This document shows, one piece after another, positions 53,695-62,665 of a stretch of 64,000 nt of DNA. The translations under genes were made by a program, and so were the position numbers. Source of the stretch: Firmicutes bacterium UBA5766. Lineage in GTDB: Bacteria; Bacillota; Desulfotomaculia; Desulfotomaculales; Nap2-2B. Every line of letters begins with the position of its first letter. The stretch's first letter is position 1. The notes beneath the pieces were generated by a model that was given only the letters and a program-made list of their open reading frames with translations, was not told where the DNA came from and made no database searches. The stretch spans positions 24,359 to 88,358 of the forward strand of contig DIEU01000058.1 in NCBI GenBank assembly GCA_002418775.1, in the 5' to 3' direction.

Positions 53695-54285
53695 CTGGAA
53701 GATGATGATTTAGTAATCAGAAGCAGGTCAGGGGATCTAAGCGCCTTTGAAGAACTTGTTCACCGTTATGAAAATAAAGTACTCTCCTTAGCCTACCGGA
53801 TGGTAGGAAATTGGGCCGACGCCAGCGATCTGGCGCAGGAAACATTTATCAGGACATATCACTCCCTGTCCGATTTTCAAGGAAAGTGCAGTTTTTCCAC
53901 CTGGATTTATCATATTACAGTTAATATCTGCCGCGATGAGTTACGCAAAAAAAACAGGCGCCCGAAAATTTCTTTGGATGAAATTGCCGCTTCTTCAGGC
54001 GGACTGCCTTTTTCAGAAACAGGGACCGATTGCCCGGAGAACAAACTTGAACAGCTTGAGCTGCAGGAGGCTGTTCAGGAATGTTTAAACGCCCTCCCGG
54101 ATGAATACAGGCTGGCGCTGATCATGCGGGAGATCCAGGGTTTATCATACGAGGAAATTGCAACTGCCCTGAAATGCTCCGTAGGAACTGTAAAATCCCG
54201 TCTGAGCCGTTCCAGAACAGCTTTTAAACAAAAAGCAGAGGTTATTATAGGAACATTTTCACTTCCCGGAACGTCAAAAGGGTAG
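53695..54285 (+). CDS. ECF-family RNA polymerase sigma factor with CTG start
   Basis: This is a 196-residue sigma-70 factor of the extracytoplasmic-function group. Region 2 is SGDLSAFEELVHRYENKVLS, then AYRMVGNWADASDLAQETFI. Region 4 is ALPDEYRLALIMREIQGLSY then EEIATALKCSVGTVKSRLSR. The conserved start of region 2 lies upstream of the first ATG (53800). The only start in frame is CTG at 53695, with GGGGGTG seven bases ahead. A TGA at 53686 closes the frame before it. The downstream zinc-finger protein is its likely anti-sigma factor. Together they probably sense an envelope signal. Confidence 0.88.
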   Translation: MEDDDLVIRSRSGDLSAFEELVHRYENKVLSLAYRMVGNWADASDLAQETFIRTYHSLSDFQGKCSFSTWIYHITVNICRDELRKKNRRPKISLDEIAASSGGLPFSETGTDCPENKLEQLELQEAVQECLNALPDEYRLALIMREIQGLSYEEIATALKCSVGTVKSRLSRSRTAFKQKAEVIIGTFSLPGTSKG

Positions 54286-54297
54286 GAGGAAACCATC

Positions 54298-55401
54298 ATG
54301 AAATGCTCGAAGGCAAAAAAACTATTTTCCGGCTATCTCGACAGCGAACTGAAACCCTCTCAAAAAGGTTTTCTGGAAAACCATTTATGCGCCTGCCCCG
54401 ACTGCCGGTATGAATTAGCCAGACTGCGGGCTTCCATGGAATTGATCCATGGTTTGCCGGAAGTCGTCGCGCCGAAAGATTTCTGGGCCCAGGTCTCGGA
54501 AAAAATAGCGATTGAGGATAGTCCCAAAAAACAGAAGAAGACAGTTAAGTGGTTTTTCCCGGGAGAAAGGCTGCGCGCCGGAATTGCCCTGGCAGCGGTC
54601 CTAATCGTCGTTTTGGGGATTTCCTCTCTGATTTACAGTTCAACAATCGGGCAGGGTCCAGTTGAATTGCTGAGCAAAAAAACAACTCCTGAAAAAAACG
54701 AAACATACAGGCTATCGCTGCCCTCTCAGCAAGTCCCTGAGAAAAGCGCCTCCACCGGCGCCGGGGAAGCTCATGCTTTGAAAACAGAAGGATCCCCTGA
54801 AAATAACGAACAGGCGCTGTTAGACAACTCGCCTGCCGAAGAAAACATCCAAGCCGGGAAAAGCGGTGGCGGTTCGGGCGGTTCCATTACGGCTCAGGAA
54901 ATTCCCGCCCTTGGAAGCGCCGAAGCGCAGCGGCAAAAATGGATAATTACCAGAATCAGCTTGAAACTAAAGACAGACAAAAAGGAAGAAACAATCACCA
55001 GGTTAAATACACTCGCCAGTGAACTGGGCGGCGAGCTGAGATTTGCGTCTTCCCAGGATAACAGCACACAGATGGAGCTGACTGCCCCTGTTGACAAAAC
55101 AGCCGGGGCACTGGCTAAAATTGAATCTTTGGGAGAAATTTCGGATAAAAAGCAGGAGGAACAGGATATAACTGAAGAATACTTAATCTTACAGGAACAG
55201 GAACAGGAAGAAAAGCTCCGGCAGGAAAATGAACAATTAACAACGCCGAACAATTATTCCGGGGACGCAAATGAAGGAAACAGCGCCACTCAGGAAGAAT
55301 TAAAAGAGCTTCGGCTGGAACTTGACCAAACAAGCTTAAGCCTTGAGAAACTTATGGAGGAGATGAACTCGGTTCACTTCCTGATTAATATTATCAATTA
55401 A
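54298..55401 (+). CDS. Anti-sigma factor, zinc-finger type, with DUF4349-like region
   Basis: This 367-residue membrane protein follows the sigma gene by 12 bases with an AGGAGG site. The N-terminal zinc-finger anti-sigma domain (residues 3-45) has the H-x3-C-x2-C motif (HLCACPDC). One membrane helix (about 97-115) leads to an outer region, first a Ser/Gly/Ala-rich linker, then residues 215-365 with the DUF4349 pattern (ITRISLKLKTDKKEETITRL) and a Glu/Gln-rich coiled coil. It would hold the sigma factor at the membrane until a signal, probably through proteolysis. The nature of the signal is unknown. Its end is followed by the dispersed repeat. Confidence 0.85.
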   Translation: MKCSKAKKLFSGYLDSELKPSQKGFLENHLCACPDCRYELARLRASMELIHGLPEVVAPKDFWAQVSEKIAIEDSPKKQKKTVKWFFPGERLRAGIALAAVLIVVLGISSLIYSSTIGQGPVELLSKKTTPEKNETYRLSLPSQQVPEKSASTGAGEAHALKTEGSPENNEQALLDNSPAEENIQAGKSGGGSGGSITAQEIPALGSAEAQRQKWIITRISLKLKTDKKEETITRLNTLASELGGELRFASSQDNSTQMELTAPVDKTAGALAKIESLGEISDKKQEEQDITEEYLILQEQEQEEKLRQENEQLTTPNNYSGDANEGNSATQEELKELRLELDQTSLSLEKLMEEMNSVHFLINIIN

Positions 55402-55417
55402 ATTTAGCGACGCCATC

Positions 55418-55438
55418 AAACGTAGGCAGTTGACCTCC
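55418..55438. repeat. 21-bp dispersed repeat, copy 2
   Basis: The exact inverted copy of 15403-15423, lying between the anti-sigma gene and the hydrolase gene. Confidence 0.75.
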
Positions 55439-55500
55439 CTGATGCAAAATTGTTTTCAGAGTAGTTGCCTATAACACTATTGCTGAGGTGAATCAAATCA

Positions 55501-56316
55501 TTGAGTGATGTTTTCAGGCTGGCCTGCTGCCAGATGAAGGTCAAAAGAGAAAAAGAAGAGAACCTGTCCAAAGCCCGGCTGATGATCGCCGAGTCTGTGG
55601 AAAACGGCGCCCAGATGGTAGTTCTGCCGGAAATGTTCAACTGCCCCTACAGGGCGGAACTGTTCCCCAAATATGCAGAAAGCTACCCGGGCGGCCCATC
55701 GTTGGAAATGCTTTCTTTAACCGCCAAAGAAAATCAAGTCTATATTGTCGGCGGTTCCATTCCTGAACGGGAAAACGGCTGCCTTTACAACACAAGTTTT
55801 GTTTTTGATCCCGACGGAAGATTGCTGGGAAGACACAGAAAGGCACACCTTTTTGATGTAGACTTGCCCGGGGGATTAAAAATCCGGGAGTCCAACACGC
55901 TTAACTCCGGAAATCAATCCACCGTAATCCGGACAGAACTGTGCAGCATCGGTGTGGCCATCTGCTACGATATCCGCTTTCCCGAACTTATCCGCCAGAT
56001 GGCTTTAAAAGGCGCCCAGGTTGTAATCATACCCGCCACATTTACGCTCACAACAGGCCAGGTTCACTGGAAAATTACCTTCCAGGTACGAGCAATCGAC
56101 AACCAGGTTTTCACAGTCGGCGCTGCCGCCGCACGTGATTATTCCGAACGCTTTATCGGCTATGCGCATTCCTTGATCTGCGATCCCTGGGGGGAAGTAC
56201 TGGCCGAAGCCGGAGAAGAAGAAAAAATAATCTACTCGGAAATCAATCTGCAGCGCCTTGAGAAAGTCCGGCAGGAACTTCCTTTGCTGAGGCGCCTGCG
56301 TAAAGACTTGTATTAA
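55501..56316 (+). CDS. Carbon-nitrogen hydrolase (omega-amidase/nitrilase family)
   Basis: This 271-residue nitrilase-superfamily hydrolase has the catalytic triad Glu44 (VVLPEMFNCPY), Lys114 (RHRKAHLFDVD) and Cys155 (GVAICYDIRFPEL). The ending YSEINLQRLEKVRQELP is typical for omega-amidases (Nit2/YafV-like), which convert alpha-ketoglutaramate or alpha-ketosuccinamate to the keto acid, repairing toxic transamination products. Deaminated glutathione amidase (Nit1) is also possible. It starts at a TTG (55501) with GAGGTG nine bases before. The next gene, a YchF-like GTPase, is 35 bases on. Confidence 0.9.
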   Translation: MSDVFRLACCQMKVKREKEENLSKARLMIAESVENGAQMVVLPEMFNCPYRAELFPKYAESYPGGPSLEMLSLTAKENQVYIVGGSIPERENGCLYNTSFVFDPDGRLLGRHRKAHLFDVDLPGGLKIRESNTLNSGNQSTVIRTELCSIGVAICYDIRFPELIRQMALKGAQVVIIPATFTLTTGQVHWKITFQVRAIDNQVFTVGAAAARDYSERFIGYAHSLICDPWGEVLAEAGEEEKIIYSEINLQRLEKVRQELPLLRRLRKDLY

Positions 56317-56351
56317 AATCTAAAAAAGGCCGCATCAAAGGAGGCTATAAA

Positions 56352-57443
56352 ATGCTGACAGTCGGATTGGTAGGCCTTCCGGCGGTTGGAAAAACAACTA
56401 TCTTCAACCTGTTGACCCAGGCCGGAGCACAGACCAGCGATTTCATGTCTGGTAAATTCGAGACAAATACGGGAGCAGCCAGGGTTCCCGACCCGCGAAT
56501 TGATTTCTTGACCCAGTTGTGCAAACCCCGCCGGACAGTTTACGCACAAATCATGTGCAGCGATGTTCCCGGGCTAACCAGCGGGACAACTCAGGGAAAG
56601 GGCGGCGGCAACCAGTTCCTTGACGGAATCCGCAATGTTGATCTGCTGATCCAGATCGTCCGTACTTTTAATAATCCGGAATTGCCGCATGTTTACGGCA
56701 ATATTGATCCTTTAAGGGATCTTGAAACGGTTGATCTTGAACTTCTCCTCGCCGATCTTGACATTGTCGAAAAGCGAATCCAGCGCATTGAGGGAGGCAA
56801 AAAGATTACCAAAGAATCTGCGGCGGAACTGCCGCTGTTAAAAAAGTGCCGTTCGGCCATGGAAACAGGCGTAACTCCCGCTAAAGCCGGCCTTACCGGG
56901 GAAGAACGGGCAATGCTGATGATCCCCAGCTTCTTTACCGAAAAACCCCAGATAGTTGTCGTCAACACTGACGAAAACCAATTTAAAGAAAAAAGTTATC
57001 CCGGAAAGATAGAACTTGAAGCCCTTGCGGATAGGCGCGGGACAACTGTAATCGAAATCTGCGGACAGCTTGAAATGGAGATTGGTATGCTTGACCCCGC
57101 CGAGCAGGCAATGTTTCTAAACGATCTTAATATTGAGGAACTTGGGACGGCGCGGCTGTCCAGAGCCGCATATCAGCAGTTAAACCTCATCTCCTTCTTT
57201 ACGATTGGCCCCGACGAGGTGAAGGCATGGACAATAAGCCGGGGAACCAATGCCAGGCAGGCTGCGGGAAAGATACATTCAGATATAGAACGGGGTTTTA
57301 TCCGGGCTGAAGTGACTAAATACCGTGATTTGTTTGAACTTGGCTCGGTGAACAAGGTAAAGGAAAAAGGAATGTCAAGGCTGGAAGGGAAAGAATATAT
57401 AGTCGAAGACGGGGACATAATTAATTTCCGGTTCAATGTATAA
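56352..57443 (+). CDS. ychF: YchF/Obg-family GTPase
   Basis: This 363-residue TRAFAC-class nucleotidase is of YchF (OLA1) type. It has the Walker A GLPAVGKTTIFNLL (residues 8-21), VPDPRIDFL with a helical hairpin insertion, a G3-like SDVPGLTSGTTQGKGGGNQF and a C-terminal TGS-like domain (about 275-363) ending GKEYIVEDGDIINFRFNV. YchF prefers ATP and binds ribosomes. The usual G4 region (NVNE in YchF) reads VVNTDENQF here. AAGGAGG precedes the ATG. It is convergent with pyrE, with five bases between. Confidence 0.9.
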   Translation: MLTVGLVGLPAVGKTTIFNLLTQAGAQTSDFMSGKFETNTGAARVPDPRIDFLTQLCKPRRTVYAQIMCSDVPGLTSGTTQGKGGGNQFLDGIRNVDLLIQIVRTFNNPELPHVYGNIDPLRDLETVDLELLLADLDIVEKRIQRIEGGKKITKESAAELPLLKKCRSAMETGVTPAKAGLTGEERAMLMIPSFFTEKPQIVVVNTDENQFKEKSYPGKIELEALADRRGTTVIEICGQLEMEIGMLDPAEQAMFLNDLNIEELGTARLSRAAYQQLNLISFFTIGPDEVKAWTISRGTNARQAAGKIHSDIERGFIRAEVTKYRDLFELGSVNKVKEKGMSRLEGKEYIVEDGDIINFRFNV

Positions 57444-57448
57444 AATCC

Positions 57449-58015
57449 CTATACAAAATCCTTGATGTTAAAGATGGGATCTACTTCGATGCCCATCTTT
57501 TCAATTTTTTCCGTCCCTCCCTCGCGGCGATCGACTAAGGTTACCACCTTGACAACTTTACAGCCAACTTCCCGGACGGTTTCAATCGCTTTAATAATCG
57601 ACCCCCCGCCGGTGATAACATCGTCAAGAACAACCACACGATCGCCTGCTGTAAGCTGCGGCCCCTCAATAACCCTTTTTGCACCGTGCTTTTTTACCGC
57701 CTCGCGGACGATAAACAACTTGACGTCCATCCCTTCAAGGTAAAGGACCGGCGCCAACGAGCCAACTATCGGATCAGCCCCCAGAGTAGGGCCCCCTATA
57801 GCCTGAATCTGAATATCTTTGACTTTTTCAAGAATGGCCCTGGCCACCAGGTATGCCCCCTGAGGATGCAGGGTCACCTGTTTTCCGTCAAAATAATAAG
57901 CGCTTTCCTTCCCGCTGGTAAGAACAAAGCTGCCAAACTTAAAGGACCTTTCCCTGACCAGTTCTTTTAAAAGTTCCCTCTCTCCCTGCGGATCACCCTT
58001 TGCTAAACCAGGCAT
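57449..58015 (-). CDS. pyrE: Orotate phosphoribosyltransferase
   Basis: PyrE joins orotate and PRPP to OMP in pyrimidine synthesis. The 188-residue product has the PRPP motif VVVLDDVITGGGSIIKAIE (near 126-144), SGKESAYYFDGK and GGPTLGADPIVGSLAPV. It resembles the OPRTase form in Firmicutes and archaea. The ATG overlaps the end of the macro-domain gene by 13 bases; the ribosome binding site is inside that gene. No other pyr gene is near. Confidence 0.95.
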   Translation of the reverse strand: MPGLAKGDPQGERELLKELVRERSFKFGSFVLTSGKESAYYFDGKQVTLHPQGAYLVARAILEKVKDIQIQAIGGPTLGADPIVGSLAPVLYLEGMDVKLFIVREAVKKHGAKRVIEGPQLTAGDRVVVLDDVITGGGSIIKAIETVREVGCKVVKVVTLVDRREGGTEKIEKMGIEVDPIFNIKDFV

Positions 58016-58542
58016 TTCAACACATCCTCGTATATTTTAAGGTCATGCTCACTAAAAAGCACAAACCGGATCTCTTTAATCAGATGGTTCTGGCAAAAAT
58101 CAAAAACTGTGGAAAGCGCTATTCTTGCGGCGCGTTTGATAGGAAAGCCATATGCCCCGGTGCTTACCGAAGGAAATGAAATCGTGGAAATACCTTTCTC
58201 CCAGGCTAAAGACAGGCTGGTCAGGTAAGAACTCCTCAACAGTTCGTCTTCCCCGCTGTTCCCGCCTTTCCAGACAGGACCAACCGTATGTATGACATAC
58301 CTGGCCTTCAGACTTCCCCCAGTGGTAATCACCGCCTCACCTGCAGGCAGCCTTCCCTGCCTGGCGACTATCTGTTTGCATTCCTCAAGTATTTTTGGAC
58401 CACCGGCCCTGTGGATTGCCCCGTCAACCCCGCCGCCGCCCATCAAACTTGAATTGGCCGCGTTGACAACCGCCTCCGTATCCTGTTGCGTGATGTCGCC
58501 TCTGACAAGAACCAGAAGTGTTTTAACAACATAAATTTCCAA
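58003..58542 (-). CDS. Macro-domain protein (ADP-ribose binding, O-acetyl-ADP-ribose deacetylase-like)
   Basis: This 179-residue protein is a single macro domain: VRGDITQQDTEAVVNAANSS (ADP-ribose Asp in GDIT), GGGGVDGAIHRAGGP (glycine-rich loop) and FPSVSTGAYGFPIKRAA (phosphate loop). It is closest in pattern to the MacroD/YmdB type, which removes acetyl from O-acetyl-ADP-ribose or mono-ADP-ribose from proteins. It starts at a TTG (58542) with GGAGG about ten bases ahead and overlaps pyrE. Another ADP-ribose-processing gene is at 46761-47740 in the same window. Confidence 0.92.
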   Translation of the reverse strand: MEIYVVKTLLVLVRGDITQQDTEAVVNAANSSLMGGGGVDGAIHRAGGPKILEECKQIVARQGRLPAGEAVITTGGSLKARYVIHTVGPVWKGGNSGEDELLRSSYLTSLSLAWEKGISTISFPSVSTGAYGFPIKRAARIALSTVFDFCQNHLIKEIRFVLFSEHDLKIYEDVLKCLV

Positions 58543-58693
58543 AAATCAAAAACCTCCTTTAAAAATGCAAAGCTTAGCTGCGCTATTCCGCCGGGGTCAG
58601 GCTTGACTTATTATGAAAATTGACTTATTAAATAAGCCATTTAACTCCATTAATTTACTATCTAAAATTTCTAAAGATACTAGGCTACCGTGA

Positions 58694-59722
58694 TCACGGT
58701 TCGCTCAGGCGCTCTTTCTTGCAGATGTCCCGGTAAGCGGGAATCCCGTCCGCCGGCCAGGCGGCGCGGATAGCCCTGCGGACTGCCGTTTCCAGCACCC
58801 TGGCCGCAACAGCGCCAATCAGGCTCGTATCTGCGGAGACCTTGCCGGTGGCAAGAGCAAAAGTAATATCCCCGTCATATTCCGTATGCGCTGGCTCGAT
58901 ACAGCGGGCAAGGCCTGTATTGGCCATCTGGGCAACTTTACTTGCCTGCTCCTTGGTTAACATGGCTGAAGTTACAACAGCGGCAAGAGTCGTATTTATA
59001 CCAACACCCAGGTCTTTAGAATTCCACGAGCAAGATACCCCATTCTTCCAAACAGACATTGTTGAATACATTTGTCCCGTTTTTCTGTCCCTCGGCCCAA
59101 CCATCAGCCTGCCGTTCTCATCAAGGATATCACCCAGGGCATTCACCGCAACAACAGCAGACACTGTCAATCCGCTTCCCAGGTCTTCCCACCAGGCCCC
59201 AAGTCCTGATTTCACACGGTAATCCTTGCTTAGTATTTTACAAACCGTAGCGCCTGTCCCCGCTCCGACATTGCCCTCTTCAACATACCCGCTTTTTGCA
59301 TTGCAGCAGGCCTCGTAACCCATAGCCTTATCGGGCCGGACGCGGTAATCACCGATCCCGAGATCGAACAGGACAGCGGCGGGAACAATAGGCACAGTAA
59401 ACCCCGCCGCTGTTTTAAAACCTATTTTTCTTTCTTCCAGCCACGCCACTACTCCGCCTGCGGCATCCAGACCAAAGGCGCTTCCGCCGGTGAGCAGTAA
59501 ACCGTGCACCTGATCTACCCGCTGCATGGGTTTAAGCAGTTCTATCTCGCGGCTGCCGGTAGCGGAACCCCGGACATCCACCCCGCCCACAGCGCCGTCA
59601 CTTATGATAATGACCGTACAACCCGTAAGGGCATCGCTGTTTGTCGCATGACCTACCTTCACCGAAGTGTCGGGATCAAAGTTGACAGTATGTTCCACCA
59701 GGTCTACACCCTCCTTCTCCAT
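58694..59722 (-). CDS. P1 (DmpA/NylC-type) N-terminal-nucleophile peptidase
   Basis: This 342-residue hydrolase of the DmpA (S58/T-fold) family self-cleaves. The likely cleavage point is Asn243-Thr244 (LGVGINTTLAAVV), where Thr becomes the nucleophile, as in NylC; DmpA itself uses Ser. Other family marks are DPDTSVKVGHATN, LLLTGGSAFGLDAAGGV, GYVEEGNVGAGTGAT. Possible roles are L-aminopeptidase, beta-peptidase or oligoamide hydrolase. The start is uncertain (ATG 59722, or GTG further in with AAGGAGG). It lies six bases after leuA on the same strand, so may be cotranscribed with it. Confidence 0.9.
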   Translation of the reverse strand: MEKEGVDLVEHTVNFDPDTSVKVGHATNSDALTGCTVIIISDGAVGGVDVRGSATGSREIELLKPMQRVDQVHGLLLTGGSAFGLDAAGGVVAWLEERKIGFKTAAGFTVPIVPAAVLFDLGIGDYRVRPDKAMGYEACCNAKSGYVEEGNVGAGTGATVCKILSKDYRVKSGLGAWWEDLGSGLTVSAVVAVNALGDILDENGRLMVGPRDRKTGQMYSTMSVWKNGVSCSWNSKDLGVGINTTLAAVVTSAMLTKEQASKVAQMANTGLARCIEPAHTEYDGDITFALATGKVSADTSLIGAVAARVLETAVRRAIRAAWPADGIPAYRDICKKERLSEP

Positions 59723-59727
59723 CCGCC

Positions 59728-61251
59728 CTAAGAACTTGAAACCGGCTGTGCTACGGCTTTAGACAGCGCATTTACATATGCTTTTGCGCTGGCCTCGATC
59801 ACGTCGGTGCTGAGCCCATGCCCGACATACAGCCTGGAGTCGTTTGTCTTGATTTTGACTGTCGCTTCCCCCATGGCGTCTTTACCTTTGGTTATCGACT
59901 TTAAAGAATAATCTTCCAGTGTAACCTCACATCCGGCAAGGCGGTCAATAGCGTTGAAAACAGCGTCAACAGGGCCGTTGCCGCAGGCTGCGTCGGTAAT
60001 GACATTACCGGCGAGATCCAGTTCAACCGTGGCCATAGCCCTGGAAGGGCCTGCTGTGCTTACCGAGAATCCTTTTAAAACAATATTCCCGGCGCCGTTC
60101 ATCCCTTCCTTGTTGCCCATCAAGGCATGGAGATCTTCATCAAAAATTTCCTGCTTCTGGTCTGCAAGGATTAAAAATTTCTCGTATACCTTATTTAAAG
60201 CAGATTCCTCCATCTGGTACCCAAGTTCCTCCAGGCAATGCCGCAAAGCGTGGCGGCCGGACCTTGCCGTCAGCACAATTTTATTTTGAGAAATACCAAT
60301 CACCGAAGGGTCAATAATCTCATAGGTTGACCGTTCTTTCAAAACTCCATCCTGGTGGATGCCCGAGGCGTGCATAAAGGCATTCTCGCCTACAATCGCT
60401 TTATGTGCGGGGACCTGGACACCGGTTATTTTTGAAACCAGCCTGCTGGTTTTGGCTATCTCCTTGTAATTAATAGTGATATTGATCCCAAAACGGGACG
60501 GCTGCGTATAAATTGACATGATTACTTCTTCAAGGGCTGTATTACCCGCACGCTCGCCGATTCCATTGATCGTTCCCTCTACCTGCGACGCTCCTGCCCT
60601 TATTCCGGCCAATGCGTTGGCGGTAGCCATCCCAAGGTCATTATGGCAGTGAACGCTTACAATAACTTTATCCATTCCTTCAACGTTGTTCATTAACCAG
60701 GCGATCAGTTCCCCATATTCCCAGGGCATCGCGTAACCTACCGTATCGGGTATATTGATAACCGTAGCTCCCGCGTCAATCACGCCGGAAACAACCCGGG
60801 CCAATATTTCCGGTTCGGTGCGAAAGGCGTCTTCGGAGTAATATTCCACATCCTGGACAAATTTTTTAGCATGCTTTACGGCAGCAACGGCCATCTCTAT
60901 GCCTTGTTCGGCTGTAACACCCAGCTTAAACTGACGGTGAATCGGAGACAGGGCCAGGCCAGTGTGTATCCTGGGCTGCTGCGCATCTTTTAACGCTTCC
61001 CAGCAGAGATCGATATCTTTGATTACGGCGCGGGTAAGTCCGCAAATTGTAGCGCCCTTAATTTCCCTGGCTAATCGTTGTACCGCCTTGAAATCTCCCG
61101 GTGAGGAAGCGGGAAAACCGGCTTCAATAACGTCGACACCCAGGTCGACAAGCTGCCTTCCTATTTCGAGCTTCTCCCGGATATTAAGGGTTATCCCCAG
61201 GGACTGTTCCCCATCTCTTAGAGTAGTGTCAAAAACATATAATTTACGCAT
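59728..61251 (-). CDS. leuA: 2-isopropylmalate synthase
   Basis: LeuA makes 2-isopropylmalate from acetyl-CoA and 2-ketoisovalerate, first in leucine synthesis. The 507-residue product has VFDTTLRDGEQSLGI (catalytic Arg-Asp), IIDAGATVINIPDTVGYAMP and VHCHNDLGMATANALAG (metal His pair). The regulatory dimer domain (about 385-505) is present, so leucine feedback is expected. ATG 61251 has GGAGGCAGG ahead. A leucine T-box leader lies upstream. leuB, C and D are not here. Confidence 0.96.
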   Translation of the reverse strand: MRKLYVFDTTLRDGEQSLGITLNIREKLEIGRQLVDLGVDVIEAGFPASSPGDFKAVQRLAREIKGATICGLTRAVIKDIDLCWEALKDAQQPRIHTGLALSPIHRQFKLGVTAEQGIEMAVAAVKHAKKFVQDVEYYSEDAFRTEPEILARVVSGVIDAGATVINIPDTVGYAMPWEYGELIAWLMNNVEGMDKVIVSVHCHNDLGMATANALAGIRAGASQVEGTINGIGERAGNTALEEVIMSIYTQPSRFGINITINYKEIAKTSRLVSKITGVQVPAHKAIVGENAFMHASGIHQDGVLKERSTYEIIDPSVIGISQNKIVLTARSGRHALRHCLEELGYQMEESALNKVYEKFLILADQKQEIFDEDLHALMGNKEGMNGAGNIVLKGFSVSTAGPSRAMATVELDLAGNVITDAACGNGPVDAVFNAIDRLAGCEVTLEDYSLKSITKGKDAMGEATVKIKTNDSRLYVGHGLSTDVIEASAKAYVNALSKAVAQPVSSS

Positions 61252-61298
61252 TGATCCTGCCTCCTCTCAAAAATACTGAACCCTTTTGATAAAAATAA

Positions 61299-61605
61299 AA
61301 ATCCCTTCGTCCCGTTGAGACGAAGGGGATTTCTTCGCGGTACCACTCAACTTAACAGCTAAGATCAACAAAACATACCTAGCCGCTCGCTTATTTACAA
61401 AGTACGGGAAAAGAACAACTTTTCCGATACTCCCTTTCTTTTAACGGCGAAAGCTCCGTCCGGGTCTACTCTTACAAATTTCGGCCGGCGTCTCCAGGGG
61501 GAGTTCAGCGCCGTGTAAAGACCCCCTTGCACCAGCCGGAGGCTCTCTGCGACTTTACTTAACGGCGCTTACTATTCCCTATCATCGCGATTTAATTATT
61601 ACAGT
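61299..61605 (-). ncRNA. T-box leader (leucine) of leuA
   Basis: The transcript before leuA has the T-box core GTGGTACCGCG (61334-61346) and then a strong terminator hairpin (arms around CCCCTTCGTC, 61300-61331) with T-run. Upstream is a stem I with AGAGAG, GCTGGTGCAAG and, near the 3' side, GAACTC followed by CCCCCTGGAG. The specifier codon in that place reads CTC (minus, 61503-61501), leucine. Uncharged tRNA(Leu) would stop termination and allow leuA expression. Confidence 0.93.
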
Positions 61606-61613
61606 TACTCTAT

Positions 61614-61642
61614 AATTTAACAATTTTCCATTCCTGTGTCAA
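61614..61642 (-). promoter_or_regulatory. Promoter of the leuA T-box transcript
   Basis: TTGACA (61637-61642), 17 bp, TAAATT (61614-61619) on the minus strand; it starts the T-box leader near 61607. Confidence 0.65.
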
Positions 61643-61667
61643 GATTCTTTTATCTGTTCAGCAAAGA

Positions 61668-62648
61668 TTAAGCTAAGATCTTTTTGAATTCAGCAGTAAG
61701 AACCGGCACAACATTGAAAAGGTCTCCAACGATACCGAAATCGGCTACTTTGAAAATGTTTGCTTCCGGATCCTTATTAACCGCAACGATACATTTGGAT
61801 GAACCCATTCCAGCAAGGTGCTGGATGGCTCCTGAGATACCGCAGGCAATGTAAAGCGTCGGGGAGACTGTTTTTCCAGTCTGTCCGACCTGCATGCCCT
61901 GAGGAACCCAACCAGCATCGACAGCTGCGCGGGAAGCGCCCACAGCAGCGCCGACTACATCGGCTAAAGCTTCCAGGATGGGGAAGTTCTCCGGGCCCTT
62001 CATGCCGCGGCCGCCTGATACAATTACGTCAGCCTCGGTTAGCTCGGGGCGGGAACTTACCTGAAGTACGATGTCCTTGATAACCTGTCGGATATCTCCG
62101 ACATTTGCGGAAACAGCCACAACCTCGGCTGCCTTCCCGGCCACGGGGGCGTCAATCGGCAGAACATTGGGACGTATTGTTGCGATAACCGGACGCGCTT
62201 CCGGAATGGATACTTTGACGACAGCCTTGCCGGCATAAATGGGACGGGTGAAAACAAGCTGCCCGTTTTCCACTTCAACGTTAGTGCAGTCGCTTGCTGC
62301 GCCGGTTCCTAAACGCTGGGCCAACTGCGCCGCCAAATCACGGCCGCGAATTGAAAATCCTAACAGGAAGGCGCTGGGCTGCTGTTCCTGCAGGATGGAT
62401 CCAATTACGTTTGTAAACGCATCGGTAGTATACTTTTCCAAAGCGTCGCTTTCTGCGACAAATACTTTATCGGCGCCGTATTCGCCAAGAGCGGCGGCTA
62501 ACCCGGAAACGCCTTTCCCGGCCATAACCGCGCAAACTTCCTCGCCCAATGCGTTGGCTGCTTTGCGCGCCGCACTTAACAATTCAAAAGTTACTTTTTT
62601 TACTTTTCCGTCTTTAACCTCTGCAAATACAAAAATTCCTTTTGCCAT
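61668..62648 (-). CDS. etfA: Electron transfer flavoprotein alpha subunit
   Basis: EtfA binds FAD and with EtfB shuttles electrons between acyl-CoA dehydrogenases and others. The 326-residue product has the N-terminal AANH-like domain ([20 protein letters not shown]) and the FAD domain with [33 protein letters not shown] and [20 protein letters not shown]. No bifurcating signature is obvious by eye. It starts at ATG 62648 with GGAGGG. It lies 17 bases after etfB, as a coupled pair. Confidence 0.95.
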   Translation of the reverse strand: MAKGIFVFAEVKDGKVKKVTFELLSAARKAANALGEEVCAVMAGKGVSGLAAALGEYGADKVFVAESDALEKYTTDAFTNVIGSILQEQQPSAFLLGFSIRGRDLAAQLAQRLGTGAASDCTNVEVENGQLVFTRPIYAGKAVVKVSIPEARPVIATIRPNVLPIDAPVAGKAAEVVAVSANVGDIRQVIKDIVLQVSSRPELTEADVIVSGGRGMKGPENFPILEALADVVGAAVGASRAAVDAGWVPQGMQVGQTGKTVSPTLYIACGISGAIQHLAGMGSSKCIVAVNKDPEANIFKVADFGIVGDLFNVVPVLTAEFKKILA

Positions 62649-62665
62649 CTATTATATAACCCTCC

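Noticed and set aside
58688..58699. CCGTGATCACGG palindrome at the P1 peptidase stop
   Set aside because: No T-run follows and it is only 12 bp; part of it is coding.
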